17,502 nt of DNA from Candidatus Brocadiaceae bacterium. GTDB taxonomy: Bacteria; Planctomycetota; Brocadiia; Brocadiales; Brocadiaceae. A model generated the notes under the pieces. That model searched no databases. It worked only from the letters and a program-made list of their open reading frames with translations, and was not told the origin of the DNA. The stretch is taken from the NCBI GenBank assembly GCA_024653795.1, contig JANLHY010000423.1, forward strand, positions 1-17,502, read 5' to 3'. Positions 1 to 7,012 of the stretch are shown here, piece after piece. Each line of letters opens with the position of its first letter. The first letter of the stretch is position 1. The translations under genes and the position numbers were made by a program.

Positions 1-17
1 CATAAACCATAGATACT

Positions 18-107
18 TGGCGGAGGGAGTAGGATTCGAACCCACGGGAGACTTTCGCCTCCAGCAGTTTTCAAGACTGCCGCCATAGTCCACTCGGCCA
101 TCCCTCC
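18..107 (-). tRNA. tRNA-Ser (anticodon UGA)
   Basis: Read on the minus strand this folds as a class II tRNA. The acceptor stem pairs GGAGGGA (107-101) with TCCCTCC (28-22), followed by a G discriminator and an encoded CCA at 20-18. The anticodon stem GCAGT/ACTGC encloses a loop with TGA (plus-strand tca at 71-73), which reads UCA and other UCN serine codons. A long variable arm, with a GGAG/CTCC-type stem, is typical of serine tRNAs, and a normal T arm (GGTTCGAATCC) follows. The encoded CCA means the end need not be fully added by nucleotidyltransferase. It lies just downstream of the nuclease-family gene on the same strand and could be co-transcribed with it. Confidence 0.97.
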
Positions 108-113
108 TCGTAT

Positions 114-521
114 TCAAAGATTATTTTCTGCGTTGCAAATCTCTTCTAAAACCTTCTTGGCCACAAAGATTGGTGTATTCTTTTGCATTGCTAATGCAAT
201 TGCATCACTGGGTCGGGAATCTATCTCCACAGTTGAATCGTTCTGCATCAATACAATCTTTGCATAAAACGTATTATTCCTGAGGTCATTAATAACAATC
301 CTTACGACTTCCGCATTCAAACCTTCAATGACATTACAAATCAGGTCGTGCGTTAAAGGACGAGGAGTGGTAATCCCTTTAACTGCCCGATCAATCGCCC
401 ATGCCTCATGGAGGCCAATTACTATAGGAAAACTCCGCTGTCCGTCTTTTTCCTTCAGGACAATAATCTGATGATCACTTGTCTCCGTAATCATGATCTT
501 TGAGAGTTCCATATGAATCAT
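114..521 (-). CDS. Bifunctional nuclease (BFN/DUF151) family protein
   Basis: The 135-residue product matches the BFN/DUF151 family, small cytosolic proteins for which DNase and RNase activity has been described in some members. Visible family hallmarks are the early segment around FPIVIG, the block RPLTHDL (about residues 54-60), FYAKIVL, and the strongly conserved SRPSDAIALA (about 102-111) followed by TPIFVA. The ORF is open to an ATG at 554, but the ATG at 521 is preferred. It follows a purine-rich AGGGTGG at ribosome-binding distance, and the extra 11 residues do not look like the family's N-terminus. A third ATG at 512 is possible. A TTGACA/TAAAAT promoter lies about 80 bases upstream. 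The family is clear; the physiological substrate is not. Confidence 0.85.
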   Translation of the reverse strand: MIHMELSKIMITETSDHQIIVLKEKDGQRSFPIVIGLHEAWAIDRAVKGITTPRPLTHDLICNVIEGLNAEVVRIVINDLRNNTFYAKIVLMQNDSTVEIDSRPSDAIALAMQKNTPIFVAKKVLEEICNAENNL

Positions 522-602
522 ACACCACCCTGCTTCATTTAAGCGACGATGCAAAACAAAATACCCGTAATTTGATATTTCGTAAGCGGAGAATCAGGTA
601 AA

Positions 603-630
603 ATTTTAGCACATCGACCCCTTTTGTCAA
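603..630 (-). promoter_or_regulatory. Sigma70-type promoter for the BFN gene
   Basis: On the minus strand a perfect -35 box TTGACA (630-625) is followed by a 16-base spacer and TAAAAT (608-603). The -10 is preceded by TGC, an extended -10 feature. Transcription would start near 596 and leave a 5' leader of about 75 bases before the ATG at 521. The tRNA-Ser gene downstream could be on the same transcript. Confidence 0.65.
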
Positions 631-974
631 ATGTTTTTTAGTTTAAAGGCCAATAGTTCAACACGGGGTTTTACCGAATCACGATGAATTATTTACCTAT
701 TACTTCTGTGGGTAACCTTTGCATTGCCCAGTGCTTCTCTGATTCCTGAAACTTCATTGACACTCTAAAGATCGACTGCTATACTAACGCTATTTCCGGG
801 CAAATTAATAAAAATTAATTTCTGACAGGATTAACATGATAATCAGGATGAATTAAGGTAGCTTTTATCTTGTTAATCCTGTATATCCTGTCTAAATTAA
901 GTCTTTGTTCTTTGTTATTGCCGGGGATTTGGGACCACTTCGGCAATATTCTTTATGGTAAATAATTTACATAA
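631..974. other. Gene-free spacer with palindromes
   Basis: This stretch lies between the divergent BFN and CPBP genes. No convincing coding sequence is seen on either strand. The right half holds an imperfect palindromic element (808-903) and a separate hairpin with an 8-bp stem (TATTGCCG at 916-923 with CGGCAATA at 941-948) just before the CPBP start codon. The left half (631-807) shows nothing recognisable. Confidence 0.6.
808..903. repeat. Imperfect palindromic GACAGGAT/TTAACA-type element
   Basis: The two ends mirror each other: TTAATTT then GACAGGAT on the left (from about 814), and ATCCTGTC then AAATTAA on the right (to about 900). Inside, the unit AGGATTAACA.GAT occurs forward at 827-840 and reversed at 867-880. 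Related ATCCTGT/TTAATCCTG palindromes are common intergenic debris in environmental bacteria. I infer a dispersed palindromic repeat, not a gene-specific operator. The pairing is imperfect. Confidence 0.55.
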
Positions 975-1682
975 ATGAAGTCGTACTTTCTACGCTCAAA
1001 GAGCCTGGCCAACAGTTTTTTATTTATCCTTCCCCTGTTGGTCTTATATGAAGTTGGAATTGCGATGCAAGGATCGGGAATCAAGAATACCGCTGATGTT
1101 GTCATTAAAACGCCTCTGATTGTATTTGGTAAAAATGGTTCTTTGATATTCAATTTGTTGGTTATTGCTTTTCTTTTTGTATCGGTATTTTATATAGAAA
1201 AGGAATATCGCTTTAGTTCCGTGATATTTATCCCAATGCTCATGGAAGGTGCGGTCTATTCACTTTTCATGGGTTATGTACTTGGTTTTGTTGTTTACGA
1301 GGTGCTGTTTCCCCTTGCCCTTGCGAAACCTTTTTCCGCGAATATGTGGCAAGGCATTGTTCTTTCTGTTGGAGCGGGGGTTTATGAAGAAATTGTATTT
1401 CGACTTCTTTTAGTCACGGTACTTTATTTTATATTTACAAAGCTATTAAAAATAAAGAAACCCCTAAGTGCAATTGCAAGTGTCTTGATAGGCGCATTAA
1501 TATTCACCTCCGTTCACTATATAGGACCTTTAAAAGACAGTTTTACCTATGCCGGTTTTACGTTCAGATTGTTAGCCGGGCTAGTTCTATCAGTTATCTT
1601 CATGTTTCGAGGATTAGGCGTTGTTGTTTATACACACGCCATATATGATGTGCTTACAGTTTTAAAACCCTTTCAGGTTTAA
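975..1682 (+). CDS. CPBP family intramembrane metalloprotease
   Basis: This 235-residue membrane protein has about six to seven hydrophobic segments (for example 12-31, 57-74, 81-110, 127-156, 166-181, 199-219). It carries the three motifs of the CPBP (CAAX protease/bacteriocin-processing, Abi) family: EExxxR at E138-E139-R143, FxxxH at F177-H181, and HxxxD at H221-D225. In family members these line a membrane-embedded metal site that cleaves peptides within the bilayer. Roles range from prenyl-protein processing to self-immunity; none can be assigned here. The start has no good ribosome-binding site, but an upstream ATG at 957 stops almost at once. The stop codon overlaps the ribosome-binding site of ubiX, so the two genes are probably co-transcribed. 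Confidence 0.9.
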   Translation: MKSYFLRSKSLANSFLFILPLLVLYEVGIAMQGSGIKNTADVVIKTPLIVFGKNGSLIFNLLVIAFLFVSVFYIEKEYRFSSVIFIPMLMEGAVYSLFMGYVLGFVVYEVLFPLALAKPFSANMWQGIVLSVGAGVYEEIVFRLLLVTVLYFIFTKLLKIKKPLSAIASVLIGALIFTSVHYIGPLKDSFTYAGFTFRLLAGLVLSVIFMFRGLGVVVYTHAIYDVLTVLKPFQV

Positions 1683-1691
1683 GGAGTTTTG

Positions 1692-2306
1692 ATGGACAAT
1701 CTTATCGTTGGCATTACAGGCGCCAGTGGAGTTGTTTATGCTCGACATCTCTTACAAGTCCTTTGTAGAAAAGAATACAATATCCATTTATCCATATCGG
1801 ATGCTGCTTTCCTGGTTATTAAGCATGAATTGGGGATCGATTTAAACCGCAGCCAATCAAATATTGGGGAATTTCTGGGTTACTCTACGGACAATATCAT
1901 ATATTATAACAACTCAGACATTGGCGCTACTATTGCGAGCAGTCGATATCCCATCAAGGCAATGGTTATCGTTCCGTGCAGTATGAACACCCTGTGCTCC
2001 ATTGCTCATGGGATTTCAAACAATCTCATTCAACGTGCAGCGAGTATAACCCTCAAAGAAGGCCGAAAACTTGTAGTGGTACCCCGTGAAACACCACTAT
2101 CCGCAATCCATCTGGAGGCCATGCTGAAATTATCCTCTGCAGGGGCATGCATCTTGCCTGCAATGCCCGGATTCTACCACAATCCAAAGACCCTTGCGGA
2201 CCAAGTGGATTTTATCGTGGCCAAGATATTGGACGTGTTGAATATAACACACACCCTTGTTCCTGAATGGCACGGTGGAGAACTGCTTAATATCGAAGAT
2301 TTATAA
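1692..2306 (+). CDS. ubiX: Flavin prenyltransferase UbiX
   Basis: UbiX joins dimethylallyl phosphate to FMN to make prenylated FMN, the cofactor of UbiD-type decarboxylases used in quinone and aromatic-acid metabolism. The 204-residue length is normal. Diagnostic blocks are the FMN-binding GASG at residues 10-13, VPCSMNTL at 94-101, the family signature VPRETPLS followed by IHLEAM at 130-144, and LPAMPGFY at 155-162. The reading frame also opens at a TTG at 1689, but the ATG at 1692 is chosen because AAGGAG (1681-1686, within and after the CPBP stop) sits at ideal spacing. No ubiD homologue is visible in the window, so its client enzyme must be encoded elsewhere. Confidence 0.95.
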   Translation: MDNLIVGITGASGVVYARHLLQVLCRKEYNIHLSISDAAFLVIKHELGIDLNRSQSNIGEFLGYSTDNIIYYNNSDIGATIASSRYPIKAMVIVPCSMNTLCSIAHGISNNLIQRAASITLKEGRKLVVVPRETPLSAIHLEAMLKLSSAGACILPAMPGFYHNPKTLADQVDFIVAKILDVLNITHTLVPEWHGGELLNIEDL

Positions 2307-2311
2307 ATGCA

Positions 2312-2441
2312 ATGGAAATTGATAAATTCCAGAAACTCATCGAAGAGACCTATTTAAGAAACGATTATCAAATACACAGCAGGATGTCCCGTTTGTCACG
2401 GTATTCCTTGCATTTGTATTGAAAAAATAAGGGAAGAATAA
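2312..2441 (+). pseudogene. Remnant of a MazG-like nucleotide pyrophosphohydrolase gene (internal deletion)
   Basis: Two short coding pieces lie in different frames. The first runs from ATG 2312 and begins MEIDKFQKLIEETYLRND, which resembles the N-terminus of small MazG-like NTP pyrophosphohydrolases (xxFQxLIExxYxxxD). The second (frame of 2373-2441) reads YTAGCPVCHGIPCIC plus seven residues and a stop. It resembles the Cys-rich C-terminal tail seen in some of these proteins. The metal-binding EExxE core between them is absent. The second piece stops 2 bases before the sppA ATG, as expected for a former operon gene between ubiX and sppA. If read as is, the first frame gives a 36-residue peptide ending at 2422. 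Family assignment rests on recall of short motifs and is tentative. Confidence 0.45.
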
Positions 2442-2443
2442 TT

Positions 2444-3523
2444 ATGTCAGATGTACAACCCAATATTACCCCACCTGGTGTCGGATGGCAACCTGTGTAT
2501 CTCAAAAAGACCAGAGGAGCCGGCTTCTGGGTCTCAGTAGGTTTTGCCGTATTCTTTTTCTTATGCACGCTATTGTTATTTACACTCTTCATTGGCTCTC
2601 TTGTACTGAGCAAGGCATTCGTCACAAGTACTTCTGGCAAGAAACAAGTCGCCGAAACCGTTATAGAGGGAAGCGGTGAAGACAAGATTGCTATAATTTC
2701 CATCAAGGGCATATTAAGCAGTGAATCGGCAGAAGGCTTATTTATTGAAAAACCCAGCATTGTTGAGGTCGTGAAGCAACAACTCGAACAAGCCGCTACC
2801 GATACCCATGTCAGAGCCGTTCTGCTGGAGGTAGACAGTCCGGGCGGTGGAATCACGGCAAGCGACATTATCTACAACAATATTATGAAATTTAAAACCG
2901 ACACGAAGAAAAAGGTTGTTGTTTACATGCAGGACATAGCCGCTTCCGGCGGATATTACATATCCTCTGCGGCCGATGCCATTATTGCGCATCCTACTAC
3001 AATTACGGGAAGCATCGGGGTGATCATGCCACTCATAAATGTGGCAGAACTCATCAATCGATACGGTATAAAGGATAGCTCTATTGCATCTGGTGATATG
3101 AAAGAAATCGGATCACCACTTAAACCTATGACTCCTGAAGAAAATGCTATCTTAAAAAATATCATTGATGAAATGTACCTGCAATTTGTTAAGGTGGTAT
3201 CCACAGGGAGGAGCCTGGAGATTGAAACCGTAAAGAAGATTGCTGATGGCAGGATATATACTGGCAAACAAGCCCTCGAAAATGGATTGGTTGACCAGTT
3301 AGGTTACCTGGAAGACGCTATCCGTTTGTCTAAAAAACTGGCAGGACTTACGGAAGCAACTATCATAAGATACGAAAAACATTATGGTCTGGCCGACCTG
3401 TTTGGCCTGATGTCCAGAAAGCTTTTTCAAAGCAATACCATCAAGCTTGACATCTCTCAATTGCAAGAACAGGGCAATACTAAACCTATGTATCTTTGGA
3501 ATGGCCATTCAAGAAGGGAATAG
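2444..3523 (+). CDS. sppA: Signal peptide peptidase SppA (single-domain, S49 family)
   Basis: SppA is a membrane-anchored serine protease that degrades leftover signal peptides. The 359-residue protein has a short cytoplasmic head, one membrane segment at about residues 27-56, and a single S49 protease domain, so it is the short form, not the double-domain E. coli form. The nucleophile is Ser168 in AASGG and the general base is Lys220 in GDMKEIGSPLKPMT. The Ser-Lys spacing of 52 equals that of the Bacillus enzyme (Ser147/Lys199). EVDSPGGG (129-136) and the TGSIGVI block (188-194) are also typical. A purine-rich GGGAAGAAT precedes the ATG. The order CPBP-ubiX-remnant-sppA on one strand suggests a common transcript. 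Confidence 0.95.
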   Translation: MSDVQPNITPPGVGWQPVYLKKTRGAGFWVSVGFAVFFFLCTLLLFTLFIGSLVLSKAFVTSTSGKKQVAETVIEGSGEDKIAIISIKGILSSESAEGLFIEKPSIVEVVKQQLEQAATDTHVRAVLLEVDSPGGGITASDIIYNNIMKFKTDTKKKVVVYMQDIAASGGYYISSAADAIIAHPTTITGSIGVIMPLINVAELINRYGIKDSSIASGDMKEIGSPLKPMTPEENAILKNIIDEMYLQFVKVVSTGRSLEIETVKKIADGRIYTGKQALENGLVDQLGYLEDAIRLSKKLAGLTEATIIRYEKHYGLADLFGLMSRKLFQSNTIKLDISQLQEQGNTKPMYLWNGHSRRE

Positions 3524-3546
3524 TTTGCAAAATACAATACTCTATT

Positions 3547-3873
3547 ATGCTAAAAGAATTGAGATTTACGGTTATGCTATCGCCAGATCAAAAAGATCGT
3601 CTGAGAGTTATTGCCTCAAAAGGAAAAAGCGAGATTGTCAGATTCGTAGTTCAATATGAAGCTTACATTAATGATAGTTGGAGAAATATCGTAAGATACG
3701 ATACTTCACATGGTTTTGCCCATAAAGATATAATTCACCCAAATGGTACCGTAAACAAGCAACCTTTACCATTTACAGATTTTAATATCGCTTTTACTTT
3801 TGCTATGCAAGACCTCAAGATATCTTGGAAATGGTATAGAATTGCATATGAAAAGGAGTTTAAAAATGATTAA
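3547..3873 (+). CDS. Conserved hypothetical protein, DUF7718-like
   Basis: This cytosolic-looking protein of 108 residues has no signal peptide or membrane segment. Its core is distinctive: FVVQYEA, then IVRYDTSHGFAHKD, IIHPNG, PLPFTDFN and a C-terminal helix with DLKISWKWYRIAYEKEF. This resembles a small family of unknown function that I associate with DUF7718; the name is from recall and unverified. The frame is open from 3496, inside sppA, but the ATG at 3547 gives a sensible beginning; 3574 is another option. No strong ribosome-binding site is seen. Its end overlaps the start of the next gene by 8 bases, so the two are translationally coupled and probably work together. Confidence 0.6.
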   Translation: MLKELRFTVMLSPDQKDRLRVIASKGKSEIVRFVVQYEAYINDSWRNIVRYDTSHGFAHKDIIHPNGTVNKQPLPFTDFNIAFTFAMQDLKISWKWYRIAYEKEFKND

Positions 3874-4126
3874 CAAAAATAAAATAATTCAAAAAAATTT
3901 AGATTTATTGAATGAGTTTATGAAATATGCGTTTGAGCACCCAGAAGTATTAAATAAAATTCCGCCTGAGGCCGAACTCATTCTATTACCGACAAACGAT
4001 ATTAAGCTTCGTGCTGTGAATAAGAAAATGGCTAACTCTCTTAGAAAAAAGGGCAAAAAGGTTGTTGTGGTTGAGATAGCGAAGCCAAAGGCAATCGTAC
4101 CTAAAATAGAATTGCTAACAGCATGA
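3866..4126 (+). CDS. Conserved hypothetical protein, DUF5647-like
   Basis: This 86-residue protein is basic, with many lysines in its second half. It begins MINKNKIIQKNLDLLNEF; the segment FMKYAFEHPEVLNKIP is followed by AELILLP, KKGKKVVVVE and a proline-rich end (KPKAIVPKIELL). The pattern fits a small family I associate with DUF5647, with no known function. The ATG at 3866 is chosen over an upstream in-frame start because AAAAGGAG lies at correct spacing and the ATG overlaps the previous stop. The tight two-gene overlap of small proteins resembles toxin-antitoxin architecture, but nothing here proves that role. Confidence 0.6.
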   Translation: MINKNKIIQKNLDLLNEFMKYAFEHPEVLNKIPPEAELILLPTNDIKLRAVNKKMANSLRKKGKKVVVVEIAKPKAIVPKIELLTA

Positions 4127-4129
4127 TTT

Positions 4130-4459
4130 TTGAGGAGAACTTATGAAAGATTATTTTATCTTTTACCATTACTACTTGCGTTATTCCTAACTTCATTTTC
4201 TTATTTTGAATTAAGAAACAATGCACGATATTTTAATGACGATGAATTAATAAATGACTTGAAAAGCGTTGTTCAGATTCTTGGTAAAGATAGTGTTTCT
4301 TCAGAAGAATATAATAAACATGGAAAGTTCTGTCACGGCACATTCCAGAAAAGATTTGGTGGTTGGATGAAGGCATGTATAGCTTTTATCGATTATAAAA
4401 AGGGTGATGTTGAATTTGTAAAATTGTTAAATCCTAAGCCAAAAATGGCGGAAGGGTAA
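4130..4459 (+). CDS. Small protein with homing-endonuclease-associated (HNH_repeat-like) motif, possibly frameshifted
   Basis: Residues about 38-90 read as one copy of the repeat found beside HNH/homing endonucleases: DDELINDL, then LGKDSVSSEEYNKHGKFCHGTF, ending QKRFGGWMKACIAF (RFGxW...A). The first 30 residues are hydrophobic (about 8-27) and do not fit that family. This frame has only a TTG start at 4130. The best ribosome-binding site (GAGGAG) serves an ATG at 4143 in a different frame, which stops after 15 codons. The simplest reading is a frameshift near 4145-4190 in a formerly ATG-started gene, but a true membrane-anchored variant cannot be excluded. No nuclease domain is visible. Confidence 0.45.
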   Translation: MRRTYERLFYLLPLLLALFLTSFSYFELRNNARYFNDDELINDLKSVVQILGKDSVSSEEYNKHGKFCHGTFQKRFGGWMKACIAFIDYKKGDVEFVKLLNPKPKMAEG

Positions 4460-4553
4460 TTTTTACCAGAGTTATAACAAACAATGACGATGTTGATAGA
4501 GAATCATATTCTTGGGAATTAAAGATCAATATAGGTTTATTAAATACCGATAA

Positions 4554-4877
4554 ATGAACGATAAGATAGTTGAACATTTTTTAGAACTGATTCATCCTTG
4601 TATTGCGGACATAGAAGAAATCTACCTCTTTGGTTCACGGTGCAGGGACGATTGGCGTCCAGATTCTGACTATGATATACTGATTGTTCTTGGAAAAAAA
4701 GATAGAGTAATCATAGACAGGCTTTATGATGCTGTGATGGACATTCTTCTTTCTACGACAAAGTTAGTATCCTTAAAGATATTTACATCTTTAGAATTCA
4801 ACCGCTTAAAATCTATTCCGACTCCATTTATAAGCAATGTTACGACAAAAGGTATAAAGCTTGGAATCCACAACTAA
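4554..4877 (+). CDS. mntA: MNT-type nucleotidyltransferase (antitoxin of MNT-HEPN pair)
   Basis: The 107-residue protein is a minimal nucleotidyltransferase of the polymerase-beta superfamily. Its catalytic signature GSx10DxD is complete: G27, S28, D39 and D41 within the FGSR...DSDYD block. In characterised MNT-HEPN systems such antitoxins transfer AMP from ATP to a tyrosine of the HEPN toxin and silence it. The gene overlaps its partner by 17 bases in another frame, which is typical of the pair. It follows an AT-rich spacer (4460-4553) in which another frame is open up to the TGA at 4556-4558, overlapping this ATG. No unusual residues are seen in the active site. Confidence 0.9.
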   Translation: MNDKIVEHFLELIHPCIADIEEIYLFGSRCRDDWRPDSDYDILIVLGKKDRVIIDRLYDAVMDILLSTTKLVSLKIFTSLEFNRLKSIPTPFISNVTTKGIKLGIHN

Positions 4878-5265
4878 AGCATTAATAATTGGATATATGC
4901 AGAAGGCAAATAAAAAGTTAGAAGTCGCCGAGAAACTATTGAAATCGAGCGATTACGATGATGCTGTATCAAGGGCATACTATGCTGTTTTTCATGCAAC
5001 ACAGGCGCTTCTTTTGACTGAGGGAGAACGGGCAGAAACCCATAAAGGTATAGTTACGCTATTCGGACTTCTCTTTGTAAAGACAGGTAAATTTAGCAAG
5101 AATATTGGTAAGTCCCTTGCAAACCTGAAAGATGATAGGGAAAGTGGAGACTATGAGGTTTTCTCTTATATAGACAAAGAAACTGCTGAGACGGCAATAT
5201 CTGAATCAAAAGAATTTCTGAAGGAAGCGAAGCTTTATTTAGAAGGATTAGGAATAACATTTTAG
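4861..5265 (+). CDS. hepT: HEPN-domain toxin (partner of MNT nucleotidyltransferase)
   Basis: This 134-residue all-helical HEPN protein belongs to a family of RNases that form toxin-antitoxin pairs with MNT nucleotidyltransferases. The catalytic motif R-x6-H is present: R38 and H45 in SRAYYAVFHA. The long-helix pattern continues with THKG (60-63) and DDRESGDYE (91-99), both common in this HEPN branch. The start is taken as TTG at 4861, which puts about 30 residues ahead of DDAVSRAYYA as in relatives. An internal ATG at 4897 would remove part of the first helix. It lacks an own ribosome-binding site of strength, so coupling to mntA is likely. This is the only toxin-antitoxin pair in the window in which both genes look intact. 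Confidence 0.88.
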   Translation: MESTTKALIIGYMQKANKKLEVAEKLLKSSDYDDAVSRAYYAVFHATQALLLTEGERAETHKGIVTLFGLLFVKTGKFSKNIGKSLANLKDDRESGDYEVFSYIDKETAETAISESKEFLKEAKLYLEGLGITF

Positions 5266-5314
5266 CTGATTGTTTGAAACTTTAAGACAAATCCATCTCA
5301 CTCATAATTTACAT

Positions 5315-6763
5315 ATGGTACGTGTTCGTTTTGCACCTTCACCTACAGGTCTCCTACACATTGGTAATGCACGCATGGCCGTTTTCAACTGGTTGTTTGC
5401 AAAACGGCATCAGGGTGCCTTTATCTTAAGAATCGAAGATACCGATGTTGCGCGCTCTGAGAAAAAGTACATGATCCAACTCATCGAAGACCTTCACTGG
5501 TTAGGAATAACCTGGCAGGAGGGACCCGATGTGGGTGGTCAGTACGGTCCGTATTTACAGTCGGAACGGTTGCATATCTATAATGACCTCTGCCAAAAAT
5601 TCTTAAAAGAAGGCATGACATATCGATGTTATTGCACCCCCGAAGAACTGGAAGAACGCAGGCGCATTGCTAAACACATGGGGAAGCCTCCTCGATACGA
5701 CAATCGTTGCCGGGAACTAACGGATAAACAAAAAAGGGCTTTTGAAACCTCGGGTCTAAGATACACCATTCGTTTTAAAGTACCGGACGAATTGGTTGTG
5801 TTCGATGACCTGATTCGAGGCGCCTGTCAATTTGATATGAGTCTGACGGGAGATTTTATAATCATGAGGTCGGACGGAACACCCTCTTTCCACTTCGCTG
5901 TTGCTATTGATGACACCCTGATGAATATTACACACGTTATTCGTGGAGAAGACCATTTGTCGAATACACCGTGTCATATATTACTTTTTCATGCCTTAAA
6001 GCAAAAACCTCCACAATTTGCCCATCTGTCGCTTACCATGGGCGCTGACCGTTCCTTGTTGAGTAAACGTCACGGCGCTTTTTCTATTTCTGAATACCGC
6101 AAATTGGGTTATTTACCAGAAGGTTTACAAAACTATATGATGCTTTTGGGGTGGTCACCAAAGGAAAAAAAAGAGAAATTCAAGGTTGACGACGTTGTTG
6201 ATACATTTGAGATACGCTCTATGAGTAAGGCAGCCTCCGTATTTGATCAGCAAAAATTAGACTGGCTGAGCGGACAATACATCCGGGAAGCGGACTTGGA
6301 GAGGCTCGTAATCTTAGCAATACCATACTTACAGGAGGCAGGATTTGTTTCTACGGATGAAAGTAAAATCGACCTAAGTAAATTAAAATTGATTATAGAT
6401 GCTGTGAGAGGCAACATATCCTGCCTGTCTCAGATCGTCCAGGAAGTTGATATCTTTTTCAAGGATGTTGTAATCAGCGAAAATCATGTTGAATTTTTAT
6501 CATCAGAGACTTCGCAGTCCATACTCTCAGCCTTTTATATGGAACTCCAAAAGCTCAACACTTTATCTCCCGAGATATTTAAGGAGGTTTTAAAGACGGT
6601 ACAAAAAGAAACAAAGGTAAATGGCAAAGGACTTTATATGCCCATCCGTATTGCCTTGACTGGCAGAGAACACGGGCCAGAACTCTACAGTGTTGCCAAT
6701 ATCCTGGGTATCAATACGTGCAAAACGAGGATCGAACGATTTCTTTTGGTAAAAAACAAATAG
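5315..6763 (+). CDS. gltX: Glutamyl-tRNA synthetase
   Basis: This class I synthetase charges tRNA with glutamate in the cytosol. With the start at 5315 the protein has 482 residues. Visible signatures are VRFAPSPTGLLHIGNAR (HIGH motif as HIGN at 15-18), LRIEDTD, the RGEDHLSNTP block and LLSKRHG at 248-254, the KMSKS equivalent. A zinc-type cysteine set YRCYC...NRC occurs at about 104-132. The frame opens upstream with a TTG at 5270, but the added 15 residues are not family-like and the ATG at 5315 begins right at MVRVRFAPSPTG. The gene follows the MNT-HEPN patch with 49 bases between. Whether it is discriminating (Glu only) or also acts on tRNA-Gln cannot be told without alignment of its anticodon-binding domain. 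Confidence 0.97.
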   Translation: MVRVRFAPSPTGLLHIGNARMAVFNWLFAKRHQGAFILRIEDTDVARSEKKYMIQLIEDLHWLGITWQEGPDVGGQYGPYLQSERLHIYNDLCQKFLKEGMTYRCYCTPEELEERRRIAKHMGKPPRYDNRCRELTDKQKRAFETSGLRYTIRFKVPDELVVFDDLIRGACQFDMSLTGDFIIMRSDGTPSFHFAVAIDDTLMNITHVIRGEDHLSNTPCHILLFHALKQKPPQFAHLSLTMGADRSLLSKRHGAFSISEYRKLGYLPEGLQNYMMLLGWSPKEKKEKFKVDDVVDTFEIRSMSKAASVFDQQKLDWLSGQYIREADLERLVILAIPYLQEAGFVSTDESKIDLSKLKLIIDAVRGNISCLSQIVQEVDIFFKDVVISENHVEFLSSETSQSILSAFYMELQKLNTLSPEIFKEVLKTVQKETKVNGKGLYMPIRIALTGREHGPELYSVANILGINTCKTRIERFLLVKNK

Positions 6764-6765
6764 AC

Positions 6766-6792
6766 AAATCCCCCTTTTCCAAAAGAGGATTT
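6766..6792 (+). terminator. Hairpin after gltX
   Basis: Three bases after the gltX stop, AAATCC (6766-6771) pairs with GGATTT (6787-6792), and inside it CTTTT pairs with AAAAG. There is no T-run directly after the stem, only AT-rich sequence a little further on, so this is a weak intrinsic terminator or an mRNA 3' end structure. Confidence 0.4.
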
Positions 6793-6833
6793 AGTCTCTT
6801 AATAAAATTATTTTTACATTTCTGGCAAAGAAT

Positions 6834-6913
6834 GTAGCGCAGATCCCTTCCCCGATCCAGGTCGAGGACAGGTGTGGTCTGCCTTTTGGCGGGGGATAAA
6901 CCACCCGCGCTAC
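6834..6913. other. Structured 80-base element upstream of cysS
   Basis: A perfect 7-bp outer stem, GTAGCGC (6834-6840) with GCGCTAC (6907-6913), encloses two internal hairpins. One is a short GATC...GATC stem (6842-6857). The other pairs GTGGT with ACCAC (6874-6878, 6900-6904) and contains CTGCC-tttt-GGCGG (6879-6892). It is markedly GC-richer than the surrounding spacer. A further hairpin (CTTCC 6915-6919 with GGAAG 6935-6939) follows directly. It could be a leader RNA of cysS, a small RNA, or a dispersed palindromic repeat; the sequence alone does not decide. Confidence 0.4.
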
Positions 6914-7012
6914 TCTTCCGACTCGTTCGGGTTAGGAAGATAATTAAGCAAATTCGTTTTTATTCGTTACTTACAAATTACACGAAAAGATAAGATTTTA
7001 AGAAAGATAATT

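Noticed and set aside
694..770. Short minus-strand frame encoding about 23 residues in the first spacer
   Set aside because: Too short and without motif, ribosome-binding site or context support.
2368..2868. 166-codon minus-strand frame opposite sppA
   Set aside because: Antisense shadow of the well-supported sppA; low-complexity Ser/Thr-rich translation with no domain.
4445..4558. Open frame ending in a TGA that overlaps the mntA ATG
   Set aside because: No usual start codon and no recognisable motif; the stop overlap could be chance. Noted only as a possible remnant.
6834..6913. T-box or cysteine-responsive riboswitch before cysS
   Set aside because: No T-box sequence, specifier loop or terminator/antiterminator pair can be recognised; only generic stems are visible.
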